Assembly (NCBI RefSeq): GCF_000165425.1
Contig: NW_001799628.1
Span: 1-64,000, forward strand
Direction: 5' to 3'
DNA length: 64,000 nt
Source of the DNA: Paramecium tetraurelia
Lineage: Eukaryota; Ciliophora; Oligohymenophorea; Peniculida; Parameciidae
The notes under the pieces are model-generated. The model worked only from the letters and a program-made list of their open reading frames with translations. It searched no databases and was not told the origin of the DNA. Within the stretch, counting starts at the first letter, position 1; the number at the start of each line of letters is the position of its first letter. Below are positions 36,718 through 49,783 of the stretch, piece after piece. Both the position numbers and the translations under genes were made by a program.

Positions 36718-38746
36718 ATGCTAGAAAAGGAGAGAAAGTAAGCTCAGTTTCCGTAATTGGAGATGTCTCACCTCTTGTATGGAGATAAGGAAGGTTTCGA
36801 CAAGTTTATAGAAAGATAGACCTTCTTTGACAACCATCCATTGTTCAAAGTCGATTTCAATTTTTTCAACAAATCCAGACAAGATTAAGTTCTTATCTTA
36901 TTTATGAAAGATCCTTTTAAATGCCCAAAAAACCATCGAAGCTGTAAAGAATCTGGATCTGGCAAATCAGAAATACTACACTCCAAATATATTATGTCCT
37001 TAAGGAAACTTTATATCTACAGTTCATTTTGCCATGGTAATTCCCGCCTTCTAGGTTTTGGCATCTGATGATCAAATTGAAAGGTGGATGCCATCATTGA
37101 AAAATTTCTATGCATTCGGATGTTATGCATAATCTGAATTAGGACATGGTTCTGACGTTTAAAGTATACTGACTGTAGCCACTTTTGATAAAACAACATC
37201 GGAATTTATAATTCATACTCCGAATGTTGAGGCTACCAAATGTACTTTATAAATTTACAAATTTAGTTTGGCCTGGAGAATTAGGATTATATTGTGAATT
37301 CGCTTTGGTATTTGCCCAATTGATAGTAGATGGAAAGAACCACGGAGTTCATCCATTCTGGATAAGAATAAGAGATAAGGATACTCATAGACCAATGCAA
37401 GGTGTTTAAATTGGTGACATAGGACCTAAGATGGGATTTGCAGTTAAGGATAATGGTTATATGTCATTTGATCATTTTCGAGCACCTCTAGATAGTTTAC
37501 TGAATAGATACATTAAAGTAAGTTCTGATGGAAAAGTTGAAAGATAAGGTAATCCAAAAGTTGGATATGCCAGTATGTTGTACATGAGAAATATTCTTTG
37601 TGATCAATATACTAAGTTTGCAGGTAAAGCTTTAACTGTTGCTGTTCGATACTCTCTATATCGAAGATAATTTAAAGATGATAATAAATAAGAGATTTTA
37701 ATTTTAGATTATCAATGTTAATAATAAAAGTTATTCCCCTTACTGGCTGAATTCTACGCTTGTGTCTTTGGAAGTATCAAAATCAAAGAATTAACCAACG
37801 AAAATTTCAATAAAATCACCTAATAAAATGACTTTAGTATGCTTAATTTGACTCATTCAATTTTGAGTGCAGCAAAATCAAATTACACTTACTTTGTAGC
37901 CAATTGTGCTGAATGGTGTAGATTGAGTTGTGGTGGCCATGGTTTTGCTCATTATTCAGGATTACCCACTATATTCTTTGAGATGTCTCCAAATGTACTC
38001 ATTATAATCATCTATTATAGATTGTGTTGGAGGGTGAAAATACTATATTAAATTTATAATTAGCAAGATATCTACTTAAACAATTATAAAACACAGTGTC
38101 CAAACCAGACTCTGTCCCCTCCTACTTTTAATTCTTGTCAACTGACACAGTCAAAATCTAGGATGTCACTACTATTTAAAGTCTCGCCACTCTTTTGGGT
38201 TGCAATTGCTCCATCTTAACTAGGTACGCTGCCTCCAAATTCATGGCCCATTCTGATCTTTAAGATAGTTGGGACACAAAGAGTGGCATTGCTTTAGCCA
38301 AGGCTGCATCAGCATTCATTCCTTACTTCAATATGATATGTTTCATTGACACCATTCAATATAAAGCTAAAGACACCAAAGAAATACTTACAGTACTCGC
38401 TTAAGTTTATGGCATAACTATGTTACTCAATAATTTTCAAGGATTGTTACTCAGTAAATTATCATATATATCATTATTAGAAAATCAAATCAGCAGTGAA
38501 TAAATTAAATTATTGCAAGATACCAGGGAATAACTATATCCAATCATAAGAAGAAATGCCTTAAGTTTGGTAGAGGCTCAAGGGTTATCTGACAACACTT
38601 TGCAAAGCTTGATTGCTCCCAAAGATGGAGATGTCTATGAAAATATGTACCGTTATGCCTCATAAGATAATTCTTTAAATAAACAGAAGGTACATGAAGG
38701 AGTAACATACATTAAAAAAATGAAGGAAGTAAATGCTAAATTATGA
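36718..38746 (+). CDS. Peroxisomal acyl-CoA oxidase
   Basis: 651 aa with introns at 36889-36910 (GTT...AAG), near 37,239 (25 nt) and near 37,995 (26 nt). Conserved blocks include CYAQSELGHGSDV (FAD/substrate side), FWPGELG, GDIGPKMGF, DNGYMSFDHFRAP, SMLYMRN and CGGHGFAHYSGLP. VLEGENTI contains the acidic residue expected to be the catalytic base. The protein ends NAKL, so AKL is a type 1 peroxisomal targeting signal. It oxidises acyl-CoA with O2, giving enoyl-CoA and H2O2, the first step of peroxisomal beta-oxidation. Its stop is 12 bp from the stop of the PP2C gene on the other strand. Confidence 0.92.
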
Positions 38747-38758
38747 TTCTTATAATTA

Positions 38759-40043
38759 TCACAATCCATATTAAAAGAATATAACTATTGCAGTAATATC
38801 ATCTATTCCCTAACTATGCATTTTCCAAGCAGCCACAGCCTCCTAAATAATCTTTTAACAAGCTCCTTAAGGATCGTTCTTCATATAAAATGGATAAACC
38901 AATTCTGCTATCTTGATTATTTAACTCATATTACAGTTTTATTATTAAGAAACTCCCAGATTCCATCAGATCCTAATACAATAAATAAATCCTCTTTATT
39001 CACCATATCTACTATTTTTAACTCAGGTATTTGAGATACTCCAATAGATGCAGCAACCAAATCTCCTAAACTTCGACTCATTGCCAAACCAGGAAATTAT
39101 GCTCCCTTTGCCCATACTCTCGATGGTCCTATGGGTGCTCCACCTGGAAGATGATATGTATCTACAACTCCCCCATGTTATTCTATTCTCTTTCGTTCTC
39201 CTTCCAAATGAGGCTTATGATCTACTGATAATTCAATAACAGATAAATCTTGATGTTTCCTCACTAGAATGGCTCTGCTATCACCTACCCAACCGCATTG
39301 TATATTGTTTTCTTTTAGAAGTAGTACAGTTGCAGTTGTTCCAGAGAATTAACATTCAAAAGCTGTCTGCAATTTCATCTTTTAATGGATATCCAAAAAT
39401 ATCTTTTGAAAGTCAAATAGCTTATAAAACTTATTCAAATTAACTACATATTTATAAATCTCTTACGTTTCAATTGTTCCTTAACAAAACCGCTAACTTA
39501 TTCTCCTTCCATTCCATGACCATCCATTACTACAAATGCATAATTATTTTCATCTAACTATAAACAGAGTTCTCTATCTTAATTAGTTTTCTCAGATATT
39601 CCATCATAACCAGGTCGTGATTAACTAAAATAGGAGACCTTCACCTTTTCTTTTTATTATTGACTATGCTAAATACTCTCATCATTTTTATTCTTTATAG
39701 TCATTGATTACGTCAAAGACTATTATTATTACTACTGTTATTTTTATTTGGTGTCAATGATGATTCTACTTTTCATTAGAGGAGGTTTTTTAGTGATATC
39801 ACCTCCAGATATTGACTTTTCAATTTGTTTTTGCGATTTGTTTAAATCAGGTAATCTTACATTTCCCCTTTGTGTAGATATACTCTAAAAGAGCGATTTC
39901 TATTCTTCACTTACTTTTGATTCACTCTTCTATCTCTTTTGGGTTATTTAAAAGTTTTATTTTTGGTTAGCTTATTCCTTCTTAGTTTCAGACGACGATC
40001 TATTGCCAATGGGTTTTAACTATTAACCAAATTTAGTGAACAT
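38759..40043 (-). CDS. PP2C-type protein phosphatase (first copy)
   Basis: 412 aa with two 23-nt introns; the one at 38912-38934 ends AAG. A basic Ser/Gln-rich N-terminal 125 residues precede the PPM domain. That domain shows RPGYDGISEKTNQDR, FVVMDGHGMEGEQVS (metal-binding Asp-Gly), FSGTTATVLLL, GWVGDSRAIL, LSVDHKPHLEGERERI, GLAMSRSLGD, VLGSDGIWEFL and GIDDITAIVIFF. All metal ligands are in place, so it should be active. PP2C removes phosphate from Ser/Thr using Mn/Mg. The long N-terminus probably serves targeting. Confidence 0.9.
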
Positions 40044-40874
40044 TTTATAATGTTTATTATATTATTATAACCTTTCATTTTTATATTCCCAATTAGATAG
40101 ATAAAAAAGTTTATATAAATGATGAATAAGGAAATAATACTTATATTTGCATTACGAATTATATTTAAATAATCAAATTTCATTATTAAGACTACCAGGT
40201 GATTAATACACAAGGTATAAAATAAATAATTAGAGAAATGATATAAGCATTAATGAGTTTATTACATATTTCCATTATTACCTTTAATATTGAATAATTA
40301 ACAATTCAATACTTTTGGAAATTCAAATTTATTAAATTCTACTATTAAATTGCAAATAGAAACTGAAGAAATAATATCAGCTGTATTACTTTTACTTCAT
40401 ATCATGAAAATATTCTGTAAATCATATATTTTCTTAATGGAATCTTCTTATGCTTTATAAAATTCCAAGCAATTGATCCAATAGCTAAATTGTAATTTAA
40501 TTAGTAAATATATTAATTTTATATTCCATTAACAAAATATTAAATCATAATTATTCTCAATGGAATTTATATTTAAACACTTATCTCATAATTACATATC
40601 AATTGTACGATATCTGCTATTAATGATTCTAAGATATAAGACTACATCTAGTTAAATGTTATTAAATCTCAGAATTTATTGCTAGACAGATTTTCTTGCT
40701 TATTTTAAGTTATTATTATAGATAAACATATTAGTCTGATATCATTTATATTATTTAGGGATATTATATACAAATTCGATAATGGATAATTTCCATCTAA
40801 AAAATGACAAAGAAATCAATTATATTAATTATTTTAATAATAAAATTTGTATTAAGAATTGAGATAAAAAAATT
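40044..40874. other. Intergenic, nothing recognised
   Basis: 830 bp of AT-rich sequence between the PP2C start and the tRNA. No coding frame with convincing composition. The T-run at 40868-40874, read on the minus strand just after the tRNA, is a Pol III terminator. Confidence 0.5.
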
Positions 40875-40957
40875 GCCTGCTGTCGGATTCGAACCGACGC
40901 GGAGTAGGCTCCAGCAGATCTTAAGTCTGCCCCCTTAACCAGCTCGGGCAAACAGGC
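40875..40957 (-). tRNA. tRNA-Leu (anticodon UAA)
   Basis: 83 nt on the minus strand. The acceptor arms GCCTGTT/AGCAGGC pair. The D arm is GCCCGAGCTGGTTAAGGGGGC-like, the anticodon stem GCAGA/TCTGC carries loop CTTAAGA (anticodon TAA), and there is a long class II variable arm. The T loop is GGTTCGAATCC. A class II tRNA with UAA anticodon reads UUA/UUG as leucine. It is not the UUA-anticodon tRNA-Gln that decodes the reassigned UAA codon. TTTTTTT follows directly as terminator. No intron. Confidence 0.95.
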
Positions 40958-41046
40958 TGTGATACTAATTTGTATATCCTTTGTATATATTTATGAAAAA
41001 ATATTAGTAAGTTTTTGGAATATTAATTTATTTTTTTTTTCTATAA

Positions 41047-43002
41047 ATGAATGAAGATTGGACAACCAAGAAAGTAGACAAATATGTTGTTGTCAATAAA
41101 TAATTGGGGTAGGGGGCTTATGGTACAGTGTTTCGAGGATTTTTGTAGGAGGATGAAACCAAACAAGTGGCTGTGAAAACGATAAAGATTTCTGTAAATA
41201 CTTCGTTTATTGCTTAGACTATTTCAGACACGCCGAAGATGATCGAGCTAATAAAGAGAGAAATAGCTATCCTGTAGAAAATTAATCATCCAAACATCGT
41301 GAGATTATTTGATGTAGCAAGAACAAACAATTACCTCTACATGTTCCTTGAATATTGCGCTGATGGTGATCTCAAAGACTATATGGCTAAAAAGGATGAA
41401 AAGCGACTCAGCGAAGTATCTGTATATTGTGATTCTTTAGTTAGAAGCAGTCATATTTATTAAACACATTGTCGAAGGATTTAAAAGGTTGTACAAACAA
41501 AAAATCATACATCGCGACATTAAACCTGCCAATATACTTCTTCATTAAGGTGTTGCCAAAATCACAGACTTCGGTTTTGCTAGAGTTATGGACACTGAAA
41601 TGAATGGTAATAGATATTTTTAAATCCTTTTTAGATCCTGCCTACTTATCAAGACTTGGGTCACCTCTCTATATGGCACCATAAATCTTGGAGGGTTAGC
41701 CATTTTCAGCGAAGTGTGATGTCTGGTCTGTTGGAGTCATGTTTTATGAACTTCTGTATGGTCGTCCACCTTGGGCAGCAGAAACAGCATTTTAACTCTT
41801 AGAGAATATCAAAAAATAAGTATGTCGAATCTTAAATTTAGCCTCTAAAATTCTTGCCAAAACCAGTAAGATCACAGAAAGTCAAGGAACTCATCACTCT
41901 GATGTTGAGAGTTTAAGAGAAGGACAGAATTTCATGGGAAGGAGTGTTCGAGGATCCAACTATAAAGATAGATGAAGAAATTATGAAGGAAAACATGAGG
42001 AATATTTTAAGAGAAAAAGGTATGGCAATTATAGATATGTATTTATAGATGAGGTATCTAAATCAATCAGTTTGAATAAATTATATATTGATTAAAATCT
42101 AGTTGTTGGATATTTGGCAAAGAATCCAATAAATACATTAGAAAACTCTAATCAATCAACTTTAGATGCTTCATCCGAAGCGAGATCACAATCTGCTAAA
42201 TTTTCAAGCTAATTTGACTCTGAATCAAATGTTTGACATTTTAATTTATAATTAGGGTGAAATAATCATGAGCAATTATAGAAATGAAAAAAAACGAAGA
42301 GATGCTATGTTAAAATACAATAACTACTTTTTGTTTGAGAGAAACATCGCATTCTTCTTCAACTTTGTTATCTAGAAAGTGATAAAGCTATAGACCATCC
42401 AAATGCTCTAATTAGCCAATGACAATTACTTTAGATTAATATATCTTATAGCTAAAAATCAGATGGTCCATTTGGAAAGAGTCAACTAGCAATTATCGAG
42501 AAAGGAACATGATAAATTTGATAAGGAAACTTGGGGAAGATTCTTGGTCTCTTAAGTATGCTATTCTTATTAAATTTTATAGGAATATTAAAAACTCACC
42601 CAACTCATTTAAATGGATATGAAACACTCATCTGAATTCTTTGCTGAAATCTCAAAGAAATGCAATCAAGTTTAATAGGAAGAATTGCAAAATGGAAAAG
42701 CTTCAAGTTAGACCACCAATTTGATCAAGAATTTCTTATCAATTCATAACAATAACTTTGAAGCCAATGATACCTTTCACATGTTATATCGAGATGTAAT
42801 TTTAGAGAACTTAAAAATTATTAAAAATTTGAATAGCAAAGAAACTGAGGCTAATTTACTCATCATTTATTTGACCATATGTTAGAATCCCTACGAAGAA
42901 TTTAAAGATATCAATTATGATTTCAATACTTTCTATGAGGAAACAGAAAATTTAAGTCTATCCGAAGTCCAAGAAAAGTTTCTAAAAAAAGGAATAAAAT
43001 GA
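41047..43002 (+). CDS. ULK/ATG1-like serine/threonine kinase
   Basis: 599 aa, six introns of 22-29 nt. The kinase domain covers residues about 10-290: LGQGAYGTVF, VAVKTIKI, EYCADGDLKDYM, IIHRDIKPANILLH, ITDFGFAR, GSPLYMAPQIL and CDVWSVGVMFYELLYGRPPW, all catalytic residues present. The C-terminal 270 residues are helical (RRDAMLKYNNYFLFERNIAFF...), the place of the regulatory helical domain of ATG1/ULK kinases. PANILLH and GSPLYMAPQIL resemble the ULK/unc-51 group most. Roles could be autophagy or, as for ULK4 and fused, cilia; the sequence does not separate these. Confidence 0.85.
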
Positions 43003-43066
43003 ATCAAAAGATATTATAAGAAATAAACATTTATTCATAAGGATTTATTATAGATAAATACGTTTA

Positions 43067-45357
43067 TCATTTGTGCATCTTTTCTTACTTTCTAGCCTTC
43101 TGCAATTATGTCACCTTATTCTTAGCTCTTATATATGCCAAAGCATCCTGATCCACATCATCCTACTCCGAAGGATCATTAATTGAATACTCCTCCTCTT
43201 TCTAATTCACAAGTGGATTGTTGATGTCTTACAAAGTTAATCCATACTTCTTCAGGAAGTGCTCCTCAAATTTTTGAACCAACAATTATTTTGACTAAAA
43301 TCTCATAAAAACTCAATACTTAAACGATATTTTAGTCTAATTCGTTAATCTCTGATTTCAAAGTTTTTATATTGGATTGGTTCTATTTTAATGACTTTTT
43401 TAGATCCTTCAATTCTTTCAAAATTTAATATTCCTCCTCATCTATAATTCCCTATGCAATTTCCTATATTCATTTAATTATTCTCTTACTTCCTAGTTTT
43501 TATTCTATTATTTCTAAGCAATCATTCCCTTCTTTTACTCTATCAAAGTTTTGAGTTTGTTTGAAACCTCTGACTGAGAGACAATGCTATCCTTCTTCTT
43601 CTTTCAATTGATTCTAAATGATAGATCTTATAAATGTTACAATATTTTCTAATATTTGTTGGTTAATTGAAGAACCCCTCTTTATTCTTAAAATCAGTAA
43701 ATGCTTGCTATTTATCCACATTGACAATTCTCTTTTCAATAGTAGATTCCTTGTTGGCCTCTGTAATTTAACTCTCCTTCCTTATTTCTTGTTATGCCTT
43801 TTCATCCAACTGTTTGAATTCATCCTTAGGAATATTGACTAAGTTCTCTATATTGGTTGTTGGTTTCCCATCCTTTCTTGCCTTACCTAAACCGAATCCA
43901 TGTTTATTTTCTTCATATCCAACAGGATCTACTGTTTTAACCTAGTCACTCTTCTTCTTTGAAACATCAGGTTCTTTTTCTGTTCTGGGAATGTAATTTT
44001 TATTTTCCAAATCTTTAACTAAATTTCTGTAGAGATTCCTAAATTGGAAGAATAATTCTTTGACTTATCTTAATGAGTCGATATCAATATCTTCAAGTTC
44101 CCCATTCAAAAATTGTTAGGCTATCTATTATTATTTGTATTATTGTTCAGGTGTATATGGTTCATATTATATCCTACCTCTATTAGCCAATGTATCATGC
44201 ATAGCTAATTCCTATCTCAAATCTTTGATTTCTTTTTCGTACTTTTTTATCAATACTTATGGATCCAAATTAACTCTTATGGAAGACTCATTAGTGACCT
44301 TCATCATTCTTTATGCGAATTTCAAAGTGGATATAGTTTCTTCCAATTGATTTTTCTCTGGCCATATATTAGCAATCATAACTGTCTTGCTGTTGCCTCC
44401 AATAGAATCTTTGAGAAGATTTGTCAATTTGCTTTGTCTATAGGGAATGTGATCCCTTTATTTCTCTGATAATGCTACGACTACTTATTCTAAAAATGAG
44501 AGTGATTTATTGATAAATTAGGCTTCCAATAGAGTTCTACCTTCTGATCCTGTTTTCTTTGTTCTTTCAGATCCTGCCAAATCCACTAGATTCAGTTTAC
44601 TAATAATGACTTTTTCAGCAGATTCCACTTTAGATCTTATCTCTAAATGGACTGTAAATACGCAATGAGATCTAGATGATGCTTTATTGAGTTTATGTTC
44701 ACTGATTGTCCTATTGGTTTCTCCTTCAAATAATTAAGCTATTGCATCTTCTTCGGTTTAGCATCTTTTGATCGTCAATCCTTTGACTTACACATAGCCA
44801 TTGTTGTCTTCCTGGATTGCCAAACCAGAGCTATTGTAAGTTATGAATTGATTTACTTTTGATCTCCTCCAGCCAATAAATCATACATCATTTCGTTATA
44901 TATCTCCAAATATGAAACTCCTACGGTAATTTATTATTCGTATCTGGCTTCAATTTCTTGAAATAGTAAACTTATGCATCTTGGCATCATTCCTCTATAT
45001 TTATAATCAATCTGAGATCCCATCATTGTGAATGTCTTTCCTGCTCCAGTCTACCCATAAGCCATTATGGTCCCTGAATATCCTCCAAGAGCACTGTGAA
45101 TTAATTCTTTGCCACATATGTCAAATACAACCTCTTGACTAGCATTCTAAAGAACCTTATCAAAAGTGAAGCCCCAATCTTCTTACTAATGATTCACAAA
45201 TCCTTTGATATGTTAAATCAACACTCATACCTTGTTCAGCTGATTTTGGTATATTAATTGCAATGTGTCCTGTATTTTCGTTGATATTGATGTTCTTATA
45301 TGCAAATTCAACAGTTGGTCGTGTGCGCACTATGACCTTTATTGGAGTTTTAACCAT
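43067..45357 (-). CDS. Kinesin-9 (KIF9-type) motor
   Basis: About 725 aa. The motor begins [15 protein letters not shown] and has [36 protein letters not shown] (P-loop), [20 protein letters not shown] and [19 protein letters not shown]. The NHQQ.DW.F.FD.VL.NASQ pattern is diagnostic of kinesin-9, the class associated with the central pair and motility of cilia. The tail has [15 protein letters not shown], then [18 protein letters not shown] coiled coil ending QEKMHK. Introns of 28 nt (45203-45230, ends AAG), 26, 26 and 25 nt fit. One junction near 43,610-43,650 must lose 2 mod 3 bases and was not resolved. Confidence 0.88.
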
Positions 45358-45471
45358 ATTTATTATAAATTATATATTTACTATCGGATATTCTAAATTA
45401 TTTATCTATGTAATAAATAACAATGTTTATTATTAATAAATAACGATGTTTAAATAAGAGATTAAATCAAT

Positions 45472-46769
45472 TCATGCTTCATCACCATCTTCATCCATCC
45501 ACAATTACGGTTAGATCTTCCAAACCTACAACATATTTTTATCAGCTTCTACACTTGCCATCAAATTCTTATGATTAGGATTCCAAGACAAATCATTCAC
45601 CTTCGATCTATGACCCCCATGATAAAACTAGAATGGTTACATATAATTACCACTACTTCAGGAGGTCCATCTCTCTCAAATTCCCTCTCCTGTGATTTAC
45701 CTACTCTCAAATAATCCCACAAGATAACTTTGTTGTCCACAGAACCTGTAGCCAACAAATTCTTTTTATGAGGAGACCATTAAAGAGTATATATGGCATC
45801 TTCATGATTTGAAAAGGAATAAATCTAATTATCTGGTTTTGTGATGTCAAACATTTTAACTTCGGCATCATTTGAACCTGTTGCAAAATACCTTGGTTCC
45901 AATTGATTAAATTAAATGCAATTAATCTCCTAAGAGTGGGCTTCCTATTGGATTTTCATTCCCTATTATGAGCGAGTGTCACATCTAATATACAAATACA
46001 TATTTACATCGCAAATGTTCTATCATCAGAACAAGATATGAATAGGTTTGGATCTTGGGGATGCCAACACACATCTTCAACTTCTTGACTATGGAAATTG
46101 TAAGACTTTATTAATTATCCAGTTGTCACATCCCAATAATATATCTTCTTATCATAACTAGCTGATAATAGGTGTCCTTAATTCTTAGGGTTCCATGATA
46201 ACCCATAACCTTCTCTTTCTTATCCTTTTAGAGACATCACTTTTTGGTGTTTATTTATATCATAAATGCCTTTATTTAATTATTGATTTTTATACTTATT
46301 TCACCAACACTAGTTTATGCTGCCAGAATACTTTTACTCATTGGCTATTGTCTGATCTTATTGATTTCATGTTACACTGGAATTTGAGATTCCTGTGTTA
46401 TCTTACCAACAGGTTGAGTTTTCCCTTTTGAATAAGTTTATCTGATTACATATATTATTTAAGGATGATGCATCAAAGTCTTCTTCTGTGTACTATGGAA
46501 GTGATAGTTTAAGCACATTAATGAATTCCTATTCTTGTCTGGCTGTTTATGTAGCCACAATTAATTTATGCACTTCGTTGTTATTTTGGTCTCTAAATTT
46601 AGTTAAAATAGAATAACATTTCAATTTCATTTAACCAAGTCACAGTCAGCGATGGCCAACTATTTTAGTGGCTTATGCAGATCTCATACATGAAAGGGAC
46701 ATTCTATTTCCAATTTTCGAATTGTTCACCCTAGGTTCTTTCCTCTTGAATTTCATTTTCTGCACTCAT
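45472..46769 (-). CDS. MSI1: RBBP4/MSI1-type WD40 histone-binding protein
   Basis: 389 aa with five introns of 23-29 nt; two (46270-46295 and 46425-46449) end AAG. The N-terminal helix reads VPFMYEICISHQNSWPSLTVTW, the hallmark of RbAp46/48 proteins that bind histone H4. WD40 repeats follow: GYGLSWNPKNQGHLLSASYD, DVCWHPQDPNLFISCSDDR, NQLEPRYFATGSNDAEVKMFD, TLQWSPHKKNLLATGSVDNKVILWD, DLSWNPNHKNLMASVEADK. The acidic end WMDEDGDEA also matches. These proteins serve CAF-1, HDAC, NuRF and PRC2 complexes in chromatin assembly. Confidence 0.9.
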
Positions 46770-46838
46770 TTATTTAGTAAAATTTAATTATATTATTTTT
46801 ACTTAATATTATACAGTTTATTGCTATTAATTGCAGTA

Positions 46839-47547
46839 ATGAATATTATAACTAAAATCGAGTACATTGAATTTCATTAAGAATCCTTAGAGTTCTGATT
46901 GAATCTCACAATAAATATTATAATCAAGTTTAAGAATATTATCAACCTTAGAAATTTACATTAGTTTTATTTAATTAAATTACTTTAGATTACAAAAGAA
47001 TATTATTAAAAAGTAATTTCCTAGATAATTTTTGTTTACTATAAAATGTTTTTTCTCTAAATCCTTTAATTATTTAAATAGAATTAAATTCAACTTAACA
47101 AAAAGTATTATTTCTTGATTCATTAGATATTCTTCCTAACAATACCAACTATGTTTACTTCCAAATATTTTGGGTTACTAATTATTTAGAAAACTAAGGA
47201 TCAGTATTCCTTTCTTTTTCTGTTTAAGATTAGACCAATGTCATAGACATCCTTCCACTGTTTGTTTATGCATATTTTATGAATTTAATGAGTATTTGGT
47301 ACATCCATATAATAATTTAAATGAATATTAAAATTTCAGTATATTTATTAACTCATTCTCTTAACTGGTTGATGCATAATACCTAAAAATATAGATTTTA
47401 GAATATAAGGAATAGCTTACAGTTAAGATTCTAGAGACTTGGCAATCGATCATTTAATGTTGATTCTTCTTATATAACCAAAGAAGTAATGAGAATATAG
47501 GAATAAATCAAATAGGCTCCAATTAATATACTAAAAATTAAATTATA
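46839..47547 (+). pseudogene. Unexplained long open stretch, possible relic
   Basis: From an ATG at 46839 a frame begins MNIITKIEYIEFHQESLE and stops. One base over, a frame stays free of TGA from about 46,868 to 47,650, giving RILRVLIESHNKYYNQV, SLDILPNNTNYVYFQIFWV, then QRLGNRSFNVDSSYITKEV. Composition is protein-like and no family is recognised. It ends inside the next gene in another frame, so a relic is more likely than a working gene. Confidence 0.3.
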
Positions 47548-47943
47548 ATGCAGAAATCAAATGTTGGTCCTAAATTACTGTTACAACTTAATGTAAAAGT
47601 GGGGCCGGATGATGATACAGTATCTGATGAGGCGTTTAGTTAAGTTTTCAATAAAACTTCCTTGATTAAAGATTAGTAAAGGTATGATGCGAAGGGAAGG
47701 CAGATTGGAAAAGGGAAGAATTATTCAATAGAATTTGATAATTGTGTCACGGTTTGTGTGTATGACCCAAATGACGAAGTGTTATAAATCAAAGAGACTC
47801 TTTCTCAAATTTCTAATCTTGATATAATGAAGGTTAACTTCAGAAACCAATACTATATTAATAATCAACAATAATTAACTGATTAATAAATAAGGCCGAT
47901 TCTAAAAAGAAAAGGCCCTATGTATCCAAACGTATTGAAATGA
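47548..47943 (+). CDS. Small uncharacterised protein
   Basis: 131 aa, no intron, no signal peptide or membrane segment. A central conserved-looking part reads RYDAKGRQIGKGKNYSIEF, then DNCVTVCVYDPNDEVLQIK; a Tyr-Asp-x-x-Gly-x-x-Ile-x-x-Gly pattern of this kind recurs in ciliate proteins as far as I can judge. The C-terminus is basic (ILKRKGPMYPNVLK). Role unknown. G+C is higher than in the flanks, which supports real coding sequence. Confidence 0.6.
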
Positions 47944-48136
47944 GGATGGACATTGTGAGTTATTTTACAATTTTGATTCTATTTGTGTTTAATGTATACT
48001 AAATATTGTTCAAGAGAACTATTAATATTAATTTTAATGATGATAATTGAATGGTTTAACAATTTAGAGGAATTTAGATATTCCATTAGATTATAAAATT
48101 TACTTCATATTAAACAAATGGTTAATCAAAAAAATA

Positions 48137-49018
<882 letters not shown>

Positions 49019-49041
49019 TTTATTATTTATAATTCAATTTT

Positions 49042-49734
49042 ATGTAATTAGGCAGAGTTTGCTCATTGCATATTCTCTATTTTCTAACTCCCCAAGATTA
49101 ATGTTAATTACGATAAGTATCCTCATTCTGGGATCAATTATTAAAATATGCGTATAAATTGATCTTGAAGACTTGGCTGGATTATGCTAAATCCATTGAC
49201 CACTAAATCTCATATTTGGAATAACAGAAGACCCACTCCTCAGAACAGAATTCCACTCTCAAGTAATCATTTTATGAGTTTAATAAACTCAACGAAAAAG
49301 ATCTTTAAGTTATACGCAAACAGATACTCAATGAAGATTTGGAGAAAAATTGTCTCCACACTTTAATAGCCTTGTGTGGTTACTTGAATAACGGCTATTT
49401 GGAAGACAAATTTAATGATGAACAACTAATTTGCTTACAATACTTAAAACATCCCAATGTTTTAAAGTGGGCCCTGAAATTAGAAGAGGATTTTGAGAAA
49501 ATTACAGAAGAACAAATCAAAATTCTTATAAAATGCGATGAAATCTAGGAGAGTGTAGTTTAGGAAGAATCCTTTGCAATTCATAGATGCTTGCATTATT
49601 TATAAAATCTCAGAGAGTTACTTACTTCGCCTTACTATGTTTATCATCGATAACTTTAACGCTTGTATCTTATCAAGCAAAATACTGAACTCCATACTAT
49701 GACCTTCCAACTCTGGATGAGTAAGATTACCTGA
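49042..49734 (+). CDS. Possible F-box protein
   Basis: 230 aa, no intron. Residues 9-36 (LHILYFLTPQDQCQLRQVSS, then FWDQLLKYAYK) fit the F-box pattern of a helix, L-x-x-x-D and a VS-x-x-W motif. The rest is helical and Leu/Glu-rich with no known repeat. If correct, it would tether substrates to an SCF ubiquitin ligase through SKP1. Shares a 23-bp divergent promoter space with the HGD kinase. Confidence 0.5.
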
Positions 49735-49783
49735 TTTATAAATTAAATAGCCATATTTTTATATTATATCTAGATATTCATCT

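Noticed and set aside
40875-40957. Idea that the UAA-anticodon tRNA decodes a reassigned stop
   Set aside because: Anticodon UAA pairs with UUA. The class II variable arm marks it as an ordinary tRNA-Leu.
46400-46640. Two frame breaks in the RBBP4/MSI1 N-terminal half
   Set aside because: A 25-nt GTT...TAG and a 25-nt GTA...AAG intron repair both and give 389 aa.
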